Below are positions 39,858 through 48,234 of a DNA stretch of 64,000 bases, piece by piece. Origin of the DNA: Streptomyces sp. VRA16 Mangrove soil (GTDB taxonomy: Bacteria; Actinomycetota; Actinomycetes; Streptomycetales; Streptomycetaceae). Below the pieces are notes generated by a model. It ran no database searches. It worked only from the letters and a program-made list of their open reading frames with translations, and was not told the origin of the DNA. The translations under genes and the position numbers were made by a program. Location: contig NZ_JAFVLN010000010.1 in assembly GCF_017377775.1 (NCBI RefSeq), positions 186,001 through 250,000 on the forward strand. Reading direction: 5' to 3'. The number at the start of each line of letters is the position of its first letter. Positions within the stretch are counted from its first letter, which is position 1.

Positions 39858-41129
39858 TCAGTCGTCGGGGGTCGCCGCGTCCAGCAGCGCGGCCGCCGTG
39901 AACAGCTCCACGCCCACGGTGATCGCGTACTCGTCGGCGTCGAAGTCGCCCTGGTGCAGATCACGGCTGGTGCGGTCGCCCGGCGCCTTCACGCCGAGCC
40001 GGGCCATGGCGCCGGGGACGTGCTCCAGGTACCAGGAGAAGTCCTCGCCGCCCAGGCTCTGCTGGGTGTCCTCGACGGAGTCGGGGCCGAGCCGGGCGAT
40101 CATCGCGTCCCGCAACAGGTCCGTCACCGCCGGGTCGTTGACGACGGGCGGCACTCCGCGCACGTAGTTCACGACGGGCTTGGCCCGGTACAGGTCGGCG
40201 ATCTCGGAGATCGCGGCGTGCACCAGGTCGGGCGCCTGCCGCCAGGCGTCGAGGTCGAGGCAGCGCACGGTGCCGGAGAGCTCGGCGTGCTGCGGGATCA
40301 CGTTGCACGCGTGGCCGGTCTCCAGGCGGCCCCAGGTGACCGACAGGCCGGAGCGCGCGTCGACCCGGCGGCCGACGAGCACGGGCACCTCGGTGGCGAC
40401 CTTGGCGGCGGCGATGACGAGGTCGGTGGTCAGGTGCGGACGCGCGGTGTGCCCGCCGGGCCCGTCGAGCGTGACCTCCAGACGGTCGCAGGCCGAGGTG
40501 ATCGCGCCGTGCCGCAGCCCGATCCGCCCGGCCTCCACCTTCGGGTCGCAGTGCACCCCGACGATCTTCCGTACGCCGTCCAGGACCCCGCACTCGATGG
40601 CGTCGGGCGCGCCGCCGGGCAGCACCTCCTCGGCGGGCTGGAAGATCAGCCGCACCGGGTGCGGCAGCCGGCCCTCGCGGTGCAGGGCGGCGAGGACGAG
40701 CCCGGCGCCGAGCACCACGGTGGTGTGCACGTCGTGGCCGCAGGCGTGGGCGCGGTCCGGGACCGTGGACCGGTACGCGCAGTTGAGCTTGGTGTCCGGG
40801 ATGGGCAGCGCGTCGATGTCGGCCCGCAGCGCGAACATGGGGCGCCCGCCGGACCACTCCCCGGTCTCGGTCCCGATGTCGCAGATGAGCCCGGTCCCCA
40901 TGCCCAGCACTCGCGGCCTGAGCCCCGCCCGCTCCAGGCGGGCCTTGAGCGCCGCGGTGGTGCGGAACTCTTGGTTGCCGAGCTCGGGGTGCATGTGCAA
41001 GTCGCGCCGGAAGGCGATGAGTTCGCGGCGCAGGGCGTCGGGAAGCCTGCCGGGGAGCGCTGCAGCGCCTTCTCCCGGGCTCTCGACCTCGGACTCTCGC
41101 TCGGAATCTCGGGACTTCGTCTGGTTCAC
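39858..41129 (-). CDS. M20D-type amidohydrolase (hippurate/IAA-amide hydrolase-like)
   Basis: A 423-residue zinc amidohydrolase. Family motifs: RRDLHMHPELGNQEFRTT (about 41-58), ACGHDVHTTVVLGAG with the metal His-Asp-His (about 128-142), IFQPAEEVLPGG with the catalytic Glu, and HAAISEI before GGEDFSWYLE near the end. Such enzymes release amino acids from N-acyl or aryl amides. The start is GTG 41129. The ribosome site is poor (CAGAGG directly adjacent), so the start may be a little downstream. The Arg/Ser/Glu-rich first 28 residues look like an unstructured extension. No nucleoside operator precedes it. Confidence 0.88.
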   Translation of the reverse strand: MNQTKSRDSERESEVESPGEGAAALPGRLPDALRRELIAFRRDLHMHPELGNQEFRTTAALKARLERAGLRPRVLGMGTGLICDIGTETGEWSGGRPMFALRADIDALPIPDTKLNCAYRSTVPDRAHACGHDVHTTVVLGAGLVLAALHREGRLPHPVRLIFQPAEEVLPGGAPDAIECGVLDGVRKIVGVHCDPKVEAGRIGLRHGAITSACDRLEVTLDGPGGHTARPHLTTDLVIAAAKVATEVPVLVGRRVDARSGLSVTWGRLETGHACNVIPQHAELSGTVRCLDLDAWRQAPDLVHAAISEIADLYRAKPVVNYVRGVPPVVNDPAVTDLLRDAMIARLGPDSVEDTQQSLGGEDFSWYLEHVPGAMARLGVKAPGDRTSRDLHQGDFDADEYAITVGVELFTAAALLDAATPDD

Positions 41130-41266
41130 CCTCTGAAGGGTAGGGCGATGCAGGGGCCAACTAACCCGCGATCAACAAAAGTTCAGCCAGATTGACGTAA
41201 GAAACTTGGCCGCCGTACGCATGTGGATCGCGCAGGAAGGGTAGGAAGTCTCTTTCGACCTGCGGT

Positions 41267-42025
41267 TCACCTGGGCTCTTCCGCCGTGGGCCCGGCGTCG
41301 TCACCCGTGGGGTCCGCGGGCCTGGTGTGCAGGATGTCACGCGCCTGTTCCGCGGCGCGCGCGGTGTTTTCCGAGACGAAGTCGAGGAAGCGGGCGATGT
41401 TCTCCAGGCGGATGCCGACCGGGGTGTTCGTGCCGTGCAGCCCGGCGCCCTCGCGGGCCATGTCGACGATCCGGGCCGTGGCTCGGGCGCTGGCGACCAT
41501 CGACTGGTACCAGATGTCGTCGTCGACGACATAGCGCTCGCGGCGCCGCTCGTCGCGCTCGCGGCGCACCATCCCGAGGTTCTCGATGAACGCGATGGCC
41601 TTGGAGACGGACGCGGGGCTGACCTCAAGGCGTTGGACGAGCTCGGCCGCGGTGAGGCCGCCCGTCTCGCTGAGGCAGATGCAGGACATCACGCGGGACA
41701 TCATCTTGGGCATGCCCGACGCCATCATGACGGTGGTGAACGACTCCTCGAACGCGCGCAGCGCCTCGTCGTCCCGGCCGCGGACCCGCGCGGGCGCCTG
41801 CGTGCCGCGCGGCGCGGGCTGCCTGCGCCGGTGGGCGCGCTGCTCGGTGGCGCGGTGGGCGAGGTCGGAGCGGTAGGACGTGGGGCCGCCGTTGCGCATC
41901 ACCTCGCGGGTGATGGTCGAGGTGGGGCGCTCCAGGCGCCGGGCGATCTCGGCGTAAGCGAGCCCGTCGGCCAGCCCGGCCGCGATCTGCTGACGTTCCT
42001 GCTGGGTGAGCCTGCCTCCCGGCAT
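41267..42025 (-). CDS. Regulator: IS30-type helix-turn-helix fused to MarR/GbsR-like domain
   Basis: A 252-residue protein with two DNA-binding modules. Residues 1-68 (RLTQQERQQIAAGLADGLAY, EIARRLERPTSTITREVMRN) look like the N-terminal HTH_38 of IS30-family transposases. A linker rich in Arg/Ala/Pro is followed from about residue 86 by a MarR/GbsR-like winged helix (ICLSETGGLTAAELVQRLEV and SPASVSKAIAFIENLGMVRR). No transposase catalytic DDE core is present, so this is not a mobile element. It is divergent from a DUF4097-ABC exporter cluster and probably represses it through the GTTGC/GCAAC boxes at 42109-42239. Confidence 0.82.
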   Translation of the reverse strand: MPGGRLTQQERQQIAAGLADGLAYAEIARRLERPTSTITREVMRNGGPTSYRSDLAHRATEQRAHRRRQPAPRGTQAPARVRGRDDEALRAFEESFTTVMMASGMPKMMSRVMSCICLSETGGLTAAELVQRLEVSPASVSKAIAFIENLGMVRRERDERRRERYVVDDDIWYQSMVASARATARIVDMAREGAGLHGTNTPVGIRLENIARFLDFVSENTARAAEQARDILHTRPADPTGDDAGPTAEEPR

Positions 42026-42108
42026 CGCCGCCTCCTTCGTCCTCGTGGTCCTCGGGGTCGCGTCCAGGTCCTGTCCGCGTCGCGACTATAGCGTTCACTC
42101 GCAGCCTA

Positions 42109-42239
42109 TTGCAACGGTTCGACGTCGGTGCGTTGCGTTAGACGCCAGCCCGTTGCAACAAAATTGCCCAACTGACCTGCAATTACTGGAGTTCTTCGCA
42201 ACGAACCTGTTGCCGACTTCATGAACGCAACGTAGCGTT
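42109..42239. promoter_or_regulatory. Cluster of GTTGC/GCAAC operator-like boxes
   Basis: The divergent promoter region holds GCAAC or its complement GTTGC at 42111, 42132, 42152/42155 (as GTTGCAAC), 42198 (in TTCGCAACGAA), 42209 and 42227. It also holds the inverted repeat AACGC-AACGTA-GCGTT (42224-42239). AT content is higher than in the flanks. Repeated boxes suggest several binding positions for the fused regulator encoded at 41267-42025. Confidence 0.6.
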
Positions 42240-42286
42240 TCTGTCATCGCAAACGCCACCGCACACGACAGGCCAAGGAGCCAGCG

Positions 42287-42958
42287 ATGCAGAAGTTCGC
42301 CACCCCGAACACCATCTCCGCCCAGTTCGACATCCCCGCCGGACGGATCCGCCTCATCGCCGCCGACCGGTCCGACACCACGGTCGAGGTCCTGCCCGCC
42401 GACCCCGCCAAGAACCGCGACGTGCAGGCCGCCGAGCAGATCGAGGTCGGCTACGCCGACGGCGTGCTGCGGATCGCGGCCCCGGCACCGAAGAACCAGC
42501 TCTTCGGTCACTCCGGCGCCGTCGAGATCACCGTCCAGCTGCCGGCCGGCTCGCACGTCGAGGCGAAGGCCGCCGCCGCCGAACTGCGCGGTGTCGGACG
42601 GCTCGGCGACGTCTCCTTCGAGAGCGCGCAGGGTCCCGTCAAGCTCGACGAGGCCGCCGGTGCCCGGATCGCCCTCCAGGGCGGCGACATCAGCGTCGGC
42701 CGCCTGGCCGGGAACGCCGAACTGCGCACCATGAAGGGTGATCTGACCGTCGCCGAGGCCCGGCGCGGCACGCTCACCCTGCACACCGAGTCCGGCGACG
42801 TGAGCGTCGGCGCGGCCCGCGAGGCCTCCGCCGTCCTCGACGCCGGCACCACCTACGGCCGGATCGACAACGCCCTGCGCAACGCGGCGGGCGCCGACGC
42901 CGAGCTGACCGTCCACGCCACCACCGGGTACGGCGACATCGCCGCCCGCAGCCTCTGA
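42287..42958 (+). CDS. DUF4097 family beta-strand repeat protein
   Basis: A 223-residue protein of the DUF4097 (adhesin-like, beta-solenoid) family: alternating short strands with repeated Gly-Asp turns such as ARIALQGGDISVGRLAGNAE and LTLHTESGDVSVGAAREA. It has no signal peptide, so it is predicted to be cytoplasmic. It is first in an operon with a DrrAB-like ABC exporter; genes of this family often accompany such exporters, with unknown role. ATG 42287 follows CAAGGAGCCAGCG. A probable structural or regulatory partner of the transporter. Confidence 0.85.
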   Translation: MQKFATPNTISAQFDIPAGRIRLIAADRSDTTVEVLPADPAKNRDVQAAEQIEVGYADGVLRIAAPAPKNQLFGHSGAVEITVQLPAGSHVEAKAAAAELRGVGRLGDVSFESAQGPVKLDEAAGARIALQGGDISVGRLAGNAELRTMKGDLTVAEARRGTLTLHTESGDVSVGAAREASAVLDAGTTYGRIDNALRNAAGADAELTVHATTGYGDIAARSL

Positions 42959-42992
42959 CCCTCCGCCCCAGGTCCTCAAGGGAGAACGCGAC

Positions 42993-43946
42993 ATGACCAG
43001 CAAGGCCATCTCCGCCCACGGGCTGCGCAAGTCCTACGGCGACAAGACCGTGCTCGACGGCATCGACCTGGACGTCGAGCAGGGAACGATCTTCTCCCTG
43101 CTCGGCCCGAACGGCGCCGGCAAGACCACCACCGTGCAGATCCTGTCCACGCTCATCTCCGCCGACGCCGGACAGATCCAGGTCGCCGGTCACGATCTCG
43201 CCGTCGACGCGCAGAAGGTGCGCGCCGCGATCGGCGTGACCGGTCAGTTCTCCGCCGTGGACGGGCTGATCACCGGCGAGGAGAACATGCTCCTCATGGC
43301 CGACCTGCACCACCTGCCGAAGGCGCAGGGGCGCCGGGTCGCCGCCGAGCTCCTGGAGCGCTTCGACCTCACCGAGGCCGCCAAGAAGCCCGCCTCCACC
43401 TACTCCGGCGGCATGAAACGACGCCTCGACATCGCCATGACCCTCGTCGGCAGCCCACGGATCATCTTCCTCGACGAACCGACCACCGGACTCGACCCAC
43501 GCTCCCGGCACACCATGTGGGGCATCATCCGCGAGCTGGTCCGCGACGGCGTCACCGTCCTGCTCACCACCCAGTACCTCGAAGAAGCCGACCAACTCGC
43601 CGACCGCATCGCCGTGCTGCACGACGGGAAGATCGCCGCCGAGGGCACCGCCGACGAACTCAAGCGGATCGTCCCCGGCGGACACATCCGCCTCCGCTTC
43701 ACCGACCCCGAGACCTACCGCCGCGCCGCCGCCCTCCAGGCGGCCACCCGCGACGACGACGCCCTCACCCTCCAGATCCCCAGCGACGGCAGCCAGCGCG
43801 AACTGCGCTCCCTGCTCGGCCGGTTGGACACCGCCGGCATCGAGGCCGACGAACTGACCGTGCACACCCCCGACCTGGACGACGTGTTCTTCGCCCTCAC
43901 CGCCACCACCGCGCACACCGACCAGATCAAGGAGACCGTCCGATGA
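42993..43946 (+). CDS. Daunorubicin-resistance-type ABC transporter ATP-binding protein
   Basis: A 317-residue single-NBD ATPase of the DrrA family. Walker A is LLGPNGAGKTTTVQILSTLI (about 33-52), the signature is TYSGGMKRRLDIAMTLVG (about 135-152), and Walker B is IIFLDEPTTGLDPRSR. The C-terminal DrrA extension (ELTVHTPDLDDVFFALT) is present. It powers export of a hydrophobic compound with the permease that follows with a 4-bp overlap. The substrate is unknown. It is presumably repressed by the divergent two-module regulator. Confidence 0.93.
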   Translation: MTSKAISAHGLRKSYGDKTVLDGIDLDVEQGTIFSLLGPNGAGKTTTVQILSTLISADAGQIQVAGHDLAVDAQKVRAAIGVTGQFSAVDGLITGEENMLLMADLHHLPKAQGRRVAAELLERFDLTEAAKKPASTYSGGMKRRLDIAMTLVGSPRIIFLDEPTTGLDPRSRHTMWGIIRELVRDGVTVLLTTQYLEEADQLADRIAVLHDGKIAAEGTADELKRIVPGGHIRLRFTDPETYRRAAALQAATRDDDALTLQIPSDGSQRELRSLLGRLDTAGIEADELTVHTPDLDDVFFALTATTAHTDQIKETVR

Positions 43947-44746
43947 GCACCTCCCTCGCTCCCGCCCGCCCGTCCCGGATCGCCCTCGCCGTCCGCGACT
44001 CGTCGACGATGCTGCGCCGCAACCTGCTGCACGCCCGCCGCTACCCGTCGCTCACCCTGAACCTGCTGCTCACCCCGGTGATGCTGCTCCTGCTCTTCGT
44101 CTACATCTTCGGCGACGCCATGAGCGGCGGCGCCGGACGGGACGCCTACATCGCGTACATCGTCCCCGGCATCCTGCTGATGACCATCGGCTCGACCACC
44201 ATCGGCACCGCCGTCTCCGTCTCGAACGACATGAGCGAGGGCATCATCGCCCGCTTCCGCACCATGGCCATCCACCGGCCCTCGGTCCTGATCGGGCACG
44301 TGATCGGCAGCGTGCTGCAGGCGGTCGCCAGCGTGGTCCTCGTCGGCGCGGTCGGCGTGGCCATCGGGTTCCGCTCGACCGACGCCACGCCCCTGGAGTG
44401 GCTGGCCGCCTTCGGGCTCCTGGCGGGCTTCGCCCTCGCACTGACCTGGATCGCGGTGGGCATGGGCCTGGTCAGCCCGAACGCCGAGGCGGCGAGCAAC
44501 AACGCGATGCCGCTGATCCTGCTCCCGCTGATCTCCAGCGCCTTCGTACCGCTGCACTCGATGCCCGGCTGGTTCCGGCCCGTCGCCGAGTACCAGCCCT
44601 TCACCCCCGCCATCGAGACCCTCCGCGGACTCCTCCTCGGCACCGGGATCGGCCACAACGGCTGGCTCGCCCTCGGCTGGTGCGTCGGCCTCGCGGTCCT
44701 CGGCTACTTCTGGTCCGCCGCCAAGTTCAACACCGCCTCGAAGTAG
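43943..44746 (+). CDS. ABC-2 type transporter permease (DrrB family)
   Basis: A 267-residue membrane protein with six hydrophobic helices and the DrrB-type motif RFRTMAIHRPSVLIGHVIGS (about 103-122) after EGIIA. ATG 43943 overlaps the ATPase stop (ATGA). It forms the membrane part of the exporter with the 42993-43946 ATPase. The operon ends at the hairpin 44767-44805. Confidence 0.92.
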   Translation: MSTSLAPARPSRIALAVRDSSTMLRRNLLHARRYPSLTLNLLLTPVMLLLLFVYIFGDAMSGGAGRDAYIAYIVPGILLMTIGSTTIGTAVSVSNDMSEGIIARFRTMAIHRPSVLIGHVIGSVLQAVASVVLVGAVGVAIGFRSTDATPLEWLAAFGLLAGFALALTWIAVGMGLVSPNAEAASNNAMPLILLPLISSAFVPLHSMPGWFRPVAEYQPFTPAIETLRGLLLGTGIGHNGWLALGWCVGLAVLGYFWSAAKFNTASK

Positions 44747-44766
44747 GCCCCGTGGCGCCCCGCATC

Positions 44767-44805
44767 AGGCGGCGTACCCCGACATCGCGTCGGAGTACGC
44801 CGCCT
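44767..44805. terminator. Bidirectional hairpin terminator
   Basis: AGGCGGCGTAC-C-CCGAC pairs with GTCGG-A-GTACGCCGCCT, with one internal mismatch and an ATCGC loop. It lies between the convergent DrrB-like and Cmx-like genes. Confidence 0.82.
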
Positions 44806-44808
44806 GTT

Positions 44809-45957
44809 TCATGCGCGTACGAGGGTCAGGGCGCGGGCACCCCCCAGCGCGAGGGCCAGCGCCACGAGCCCGGCGCTCACCGCCATCACCGCGCGCAGGC
44901 CGAGCCCGCCGTCGATCACCAGGCCGCCGGCCCAGGGCCCGAGCGCCGCGCCGACGTTGAGAGCCGCCGTGGCGCAGCCGCCGGCCAGCGTCGGCGCCCC
45001 CGACGCCGCGTACAGGGCCCGCGCGATCAGTGTCGAGCCGACGGCGAAGGACAGGGCGCCCTGCACGAAGGCGAGCGCGAGCGTCACCGGGACGCTCTGG
45101 GCCGCGTACGCGAAGAGCACCCAGCCCGCGCAGAGCGCCGCCCCGCCGCCCGCGAGCACCGGCAGCGGCCGGGCGTCCGACCAGCGGCCCGCCAGCGAGA
45201 CGCCCGCGAACGAGCCGAGCCCGAAGAGCGCGAGCAGCGCCGGGACCCACGCGGCGGCGATGCCGGTCACGTCGGTGGCGACGGATGCCAGGTAGGTGAA
45301 GGTACAGAAGGTCGCGGCGTTCACCAGGGCGCCGAGGACCAGGACGACGAGCAGCCGGGAGCTGCGCAGGGCCCGCAGTTCGGCGCGTACGTCGCCGGTC
45401 GCGCCGCCCGCGGGGCCGGGCGGCACCGACCGTGCCACCGCCACAAGCGCGGGCACGCAGAGCAGGGCCACGGCCCAGAACGCGGCGCGCCAGCCCATGA
45501 GTTGGCCGAGCAGCGCGCCGCCGGGCACTCCTGCGACGCAGGCGAGCGTGGTGCCGCCGAGCAGGACGGAGGTGGCCCGCCCCTTGGCGTCCGGGGCGAC
45601 CAGGGACGCGGCGGTGGCGAGGGCGACGGCGAGGAACCCGGCGTTGGCGAGGGCGGCGACGACGCGGGTGGCGAGCAGCACGTCGTAGCGCGTGGTGAGC
45701 GCCCCGACGACATGCGCGGCGAGGAACACCGCGAGGAAGCCGAACAGCGTCGCGCGGCGCGAGCGGCGCAGCGCCAGGACCGCCATGAGCGGGGCGCCGA
45801 CGACCATGCCGACGGCGAAGGCGGAGGTGAGCGACCCCGCGGCGGGGACGGAGACGCCCAGGTCGTGGGCGATGTCGGGGACGAGCCCCGACAGCATGAA
45901 CTCGGAGGTGCCCTGCGCGAAGACGGCGAGGGCGAGGAGGTACAGCGTGAAAGGCAC
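44809..45957 (-). CDS. Cmx/CmrA-like MFS efflux transporter
   Basis: A 382-residue drug exporter with 12 hydrophobic helices. The N-terminal PFTLYLLALAVFAQGTSEFM is very close to the start of the actinobacterial chloramphenicol exporters Cmx/CmrA/CmlR. It also has ALTTRYDVLLATRVVAALAN and motif C in GGTTLACVAGVPGGALLGQL. The start is GTG 45957 with GGAG seven bases upstream. Chloramphenicol export is plausible but similarity alone does not prove it. It is probably an independent unit, not part of the polymer cluster that begins at 46151. Confidence 0.85.
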   Translation of the reverse strand: MPFTLYLLALAVFAQGTSEFMLSGLVPDIAHDLGVSVPAAGSLTSAFAVGMVVGAPLMAVLALRRSRRATLFGFLAVFLAAHVVGALTTRYDVLLATRVVAALANAGFLAVALATAASLVAPDAKGRATSVLLGGTTLACVAGVPGGALLGQLMGWRAAFWAVALLCVPALVAVARSVPPGPAGGATGDVRAELRALRSSRLLVVLVLGALVNAATFCTFTYLASVATDVTGIAAAWVPALLALFGLGSFAGVSLAGRWSDARPLPVLAGGGAALCAGWVLFAYAAQSVPVTLALAFVQGALSFAVGSTLIARALYAASGAPTLAGGCATAALNVGAALGPWAGGLVIDGGLGLRAVMAVSAGLVALALALGGARALTLVRA

Positions 45958-46150
45958 AGCGGACTCCGTGACCGTACGAAAGGGAGAGTGGTCGCGGTCC
46001 GGCGGCGTGCCGACGGTGGCGGGCGCTTCGGCTCAGCGCGTGACGCGGGAAAGCCACCGGGCGGGGGCCGCCGGTGGCTGGGCTGTGTCTGACTCCGGGC
46101 TGTTCACGCCGCCAGGTTAAGCACATCGCGGCCCGTGGGGCGAGCGGTTT

Positions 46151-47176
46151 TCACACCGTGCGCACGCCGCGCGCGGAGCCCGCGATCCCCGCGAGGAACC
46201 CCTGCGCGTGGTCGGAGACGCCGTCGCGCAGCCAGGCCGGGTCGATCTCGCAGACCGCGACCTTCACGCCGGTGCCCGCGAGGGCGATGGGCAGGGTGTG
46301 CACGACGGTCGAGGGGAAGCTGAGGATCGTACGGCCTATGGGGCCGCGGCGGGCGATCAGTTCCAGGGGGAGGTCGGGGCGGACGACCTCGAGGCCGGTC
46401 TCGCCGGCCAGGCGGTGCAGTTTGTCGGAGCTCTCGCGGCGGTGTGCGAAGTAGCGGGTGGCGCCGTGCGCCGCGGCCAGTTCGCGGACGGCGACGAGAT
46501 AGCGGTCGAGGTCGACGACCCCCGTCTCCACCAGGGACGTTCCGACGAGGTCGGCGCCGCGGGTCAGGCGCGGCGGGCCGAACCGCTCACGCGTCCAGGC
46601 GTACGCGTTCGAGAGCACCGTCACCCCGTCCGGCACCCCCTCGACGGGCATGGAGGTGAACAGGGAGACCGTGCGGCCGCCGCCGGGCAGCGGGGTGAGT
46701 CTGCGGCGGGCCGCGGCGGCGACGGGCCCGAAGGCGATGTCGCGGGCCCCGGGCCGGCCGCCGCGCCGGTGCCAGCGCACCAGGCGCTGGCCGCCGGCGA
46801 GCTGGCTGACGAACTCCATGGTGGCGGTGCCGTCGTCGACGACGACGAGGTCGCGGGCCCGGGTGATGGTCAGGAGCAGCTGTACGTAGCGGGAGAACGG
46901 GTCGCCGATCACGACCCGGTCGGCCGCGCGCAGCGGCCCCGCGAGGCCGCCGATCGTCTGGAAGGGTGCCGACGCGCCGCCGCGCGCCTCCTCCCAGCGC
47001 ACCGTGTGCCCCTCCCCGCGGGCGAGTTCGGCGACCCGGCGCAGCTGGCCGCGGGTCATCGGGTCGGTGGGCGAGAGCACGACGATCGTGGCCCGGCCAC
47101 CATCGAGGTGCGCCCATTCGAGGACGTTGAGGAGCTGTACCGGGCTCTCGACGAAGCACAACGTACTGCCGGACAT
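46151..47176 (-). CDS. Sialyltransferase-fold (GT52/polyST-like) glycosyltransferase
   Basis: A 341-residue predicted GT-B glycosyltransferase. It starts LCFVESPVQLLNVLEWAH, as in LPS sialyltransferases and polysialyltransferase relatives. The three short motifs of that superfamily are recognisable: an acidic DDG (about 114-116, VVVDDGTATMEF), an HR in place of HP (YFAHRRESSDKL, about 247), and the Ser/Thr motif in LSFPSTVVHTLPIAL. It would use a CMP-activated nonulosonic acid as donor. ATG 47176 follows GGGAGGG. It is the distal gene of the synthase-transferase operon and is likely the initiating or capping enzyme of the wall polymer; this is an inference. Confidence 0.68.
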   Translation of the reverse strand: MSGSTLCFVESPVQLLNVLEWAHLDGGRATIVVLSPTDPMTRGQLRRVAELARGEGHTVRWEEARGGASAPFQTIGGLAGPLRAADRVVIGDPFSRYVQLLLTITRARDLVVVDDGTATMEFVSQLAGGQRLVRWHRRGGRPGARDIAFGPVAAAARRRLTPLPGGGRTVSLFTSMPVEGVPDGVTVLSNAYAWTRERFGPPRLTRGADLVGTSLVETGVVDLDRYLVAVRELAAAHGATRYFAHRRESSDKLHRLAGETGLEVVRPDLPLELIARRGPIGRTILSFPSTVVHTLPIALAGTGVKVAVCEIDPAWLRDGVSDHAQGFLAGIAGSARGVRTV

Positions 47177-47266
47177 GCTGCGGCCCTCCCGAGGGACGCC
47201 GGGGCGGTCCGGCAGGTCGACCGGGTCGACTCTGCCGGACCGCCCGTGACTTGACGAAGCGGCGGA

Positions 47267-48220
47267 TCAGACGCCGACCGGCTCACCGGCGGCGACGGCG
47301 ATCTCCGACTCGGCGACGACGCCCGCGACGCGGCGCAGCTTCTTCATCGGGCCGAGCTCGGACTCGTAGACCTTCTTGACGCCGTCACCGAGGGACTGCT
47401 CGATGGTGCGGATGTCGCGCACCAGGCGGGACAGGCCCTGCGGCTCGACGGAGGCGGCCTGGTCGGAGCCCCACATGGCGCGGTCGAGGGTGATGTGCCG
47501 TTCGACGAAGGTGGCGCCGAGGGCGACGGCGGCGAGGGTGGTCTGCAGGCCGGTCTCGTGGCCGGAGTAGCCGATCGGGACGTTCGGGTACTCGGCCTGG
47601 AGGGTGTTGATGACGCGCAGGTTGAGTTCCTCGGCCTTCGCCGGGTACGTCGACGTGGCGTGGCAGAGCAGGATGTTGTCCGAGCCGAGGACCTCGACCG
47701 CGTGGCGGATCTGCTTCGGCGTCGACATGCCGGTGGAGAGGATGACGGTGCGGCCGGTGGCGCGCAGGGCGCGAAGGAGCTCGTCGTCGGTGAGGGAGGC
47801 GGAGGCCACCTTGTGGGCGGGGACGTCGAACTTCTCCAGGAAGGCGACGGCCTCGGTGTCCCACGGGGAGGCGAACCAGTCGATGCCGCGCTTCTTGCAG
47901 TGCTCGTCGATCTTGCGGTACTCGTCCTCGCCGAACTCGACGCGGTGGCGGTAGTCGATGTAGGTCATGCGGCCCCAGGGGGTGTCCCGCTCGATGTCCC
48001 ACTGGTCGCGCGGGGTGCAGATCTCCGGGGTGCGCTTCTGGAACTTGACGGCGTCGCAGCCGGCCTCGGCGGCGACGTCGATCAGCTTGAACGCGTTCTC
48101 CAGGTCACCGTTGTGGTTGATGCCGATCTCGCCGGTGATGTACACGGGCTGGCCGGGACCGGCGATGCGCTCGGAACCGAACGTGCGCAGACGGGAGTTG
48201 AGGGTGGGGAGAGCAGACAT
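47267..48220 (-). CDS. neuB: Nonulosonic acid synthase (NeuB family, without SAF domain)
   Basis: A 317-residue TIM-barrel synthase that condenses a hexose derivative with phosphoenolpyruvate to a nine-carbon sugar acid (sialic acid or Kdn). NeuB motifs: TGEIGINHNGDLENAFKLID (about 29-48), KFQKRTPEICTPRD, FASPWDTEAVAFLE, LSTGMSTPKQI, CHATSTYPAK and IGYSGHETGL. Usual NeuB proteins (about 345 residues) end with an SAF/antifreeze-like domain; this one stops after LGPMKKLRRVAG plus about 20 residues and lacks it. Its ribosome site (AAGGAA) overlaps the stop codon of the upstream CMP-transferase gene, 14 bp away. From the S. coelicolor literature on teichulosonic acid, Kdn is the likely product. 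Confidence 0.9.
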   Translation of the reverse strand: MSALPTLNSRLRTFGSERIAGPGQPVYITGEIGINHNGDLENAFKLIDVAAEAGCDAVKFQKRTPEICTPRDQWDIERDTPWGRMTYIDYRHRVEFGEDEYRKIDEHCKKRGIDWFASPWDTEAVAFLEKFDVPAHKVASASLTDDELLRALRATGRTVILSTGMSTPKQIRHAVEVLGSDNILLCHATSTYPAKAEELNLRVINTLQAEYPNVPIGYSGHETGLQTTLAAVALGATFVERHITLDRAMWGSDQAASVEPQGLSRLVRDIRTIEQSLGDGVKKVYESELGPMKKLRRVAGVVAESEIAVAAGEPVGV

Positions 48221-48234
48221 GGCAGATGCGTTCC

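Noticed and set aside
40149..40170. GCGCACGTAG inside the M20D gene as an operator copy
   Set aside because: It lies within a coding region, is only a partial match and is not near a start codon.
41267..42025. IS30 insertion sequence
   Set aside because: Only the helix-turn-helix resembles IS30; there is no DDE catalytic domain, no terminal inverted repeats and no target duplication.
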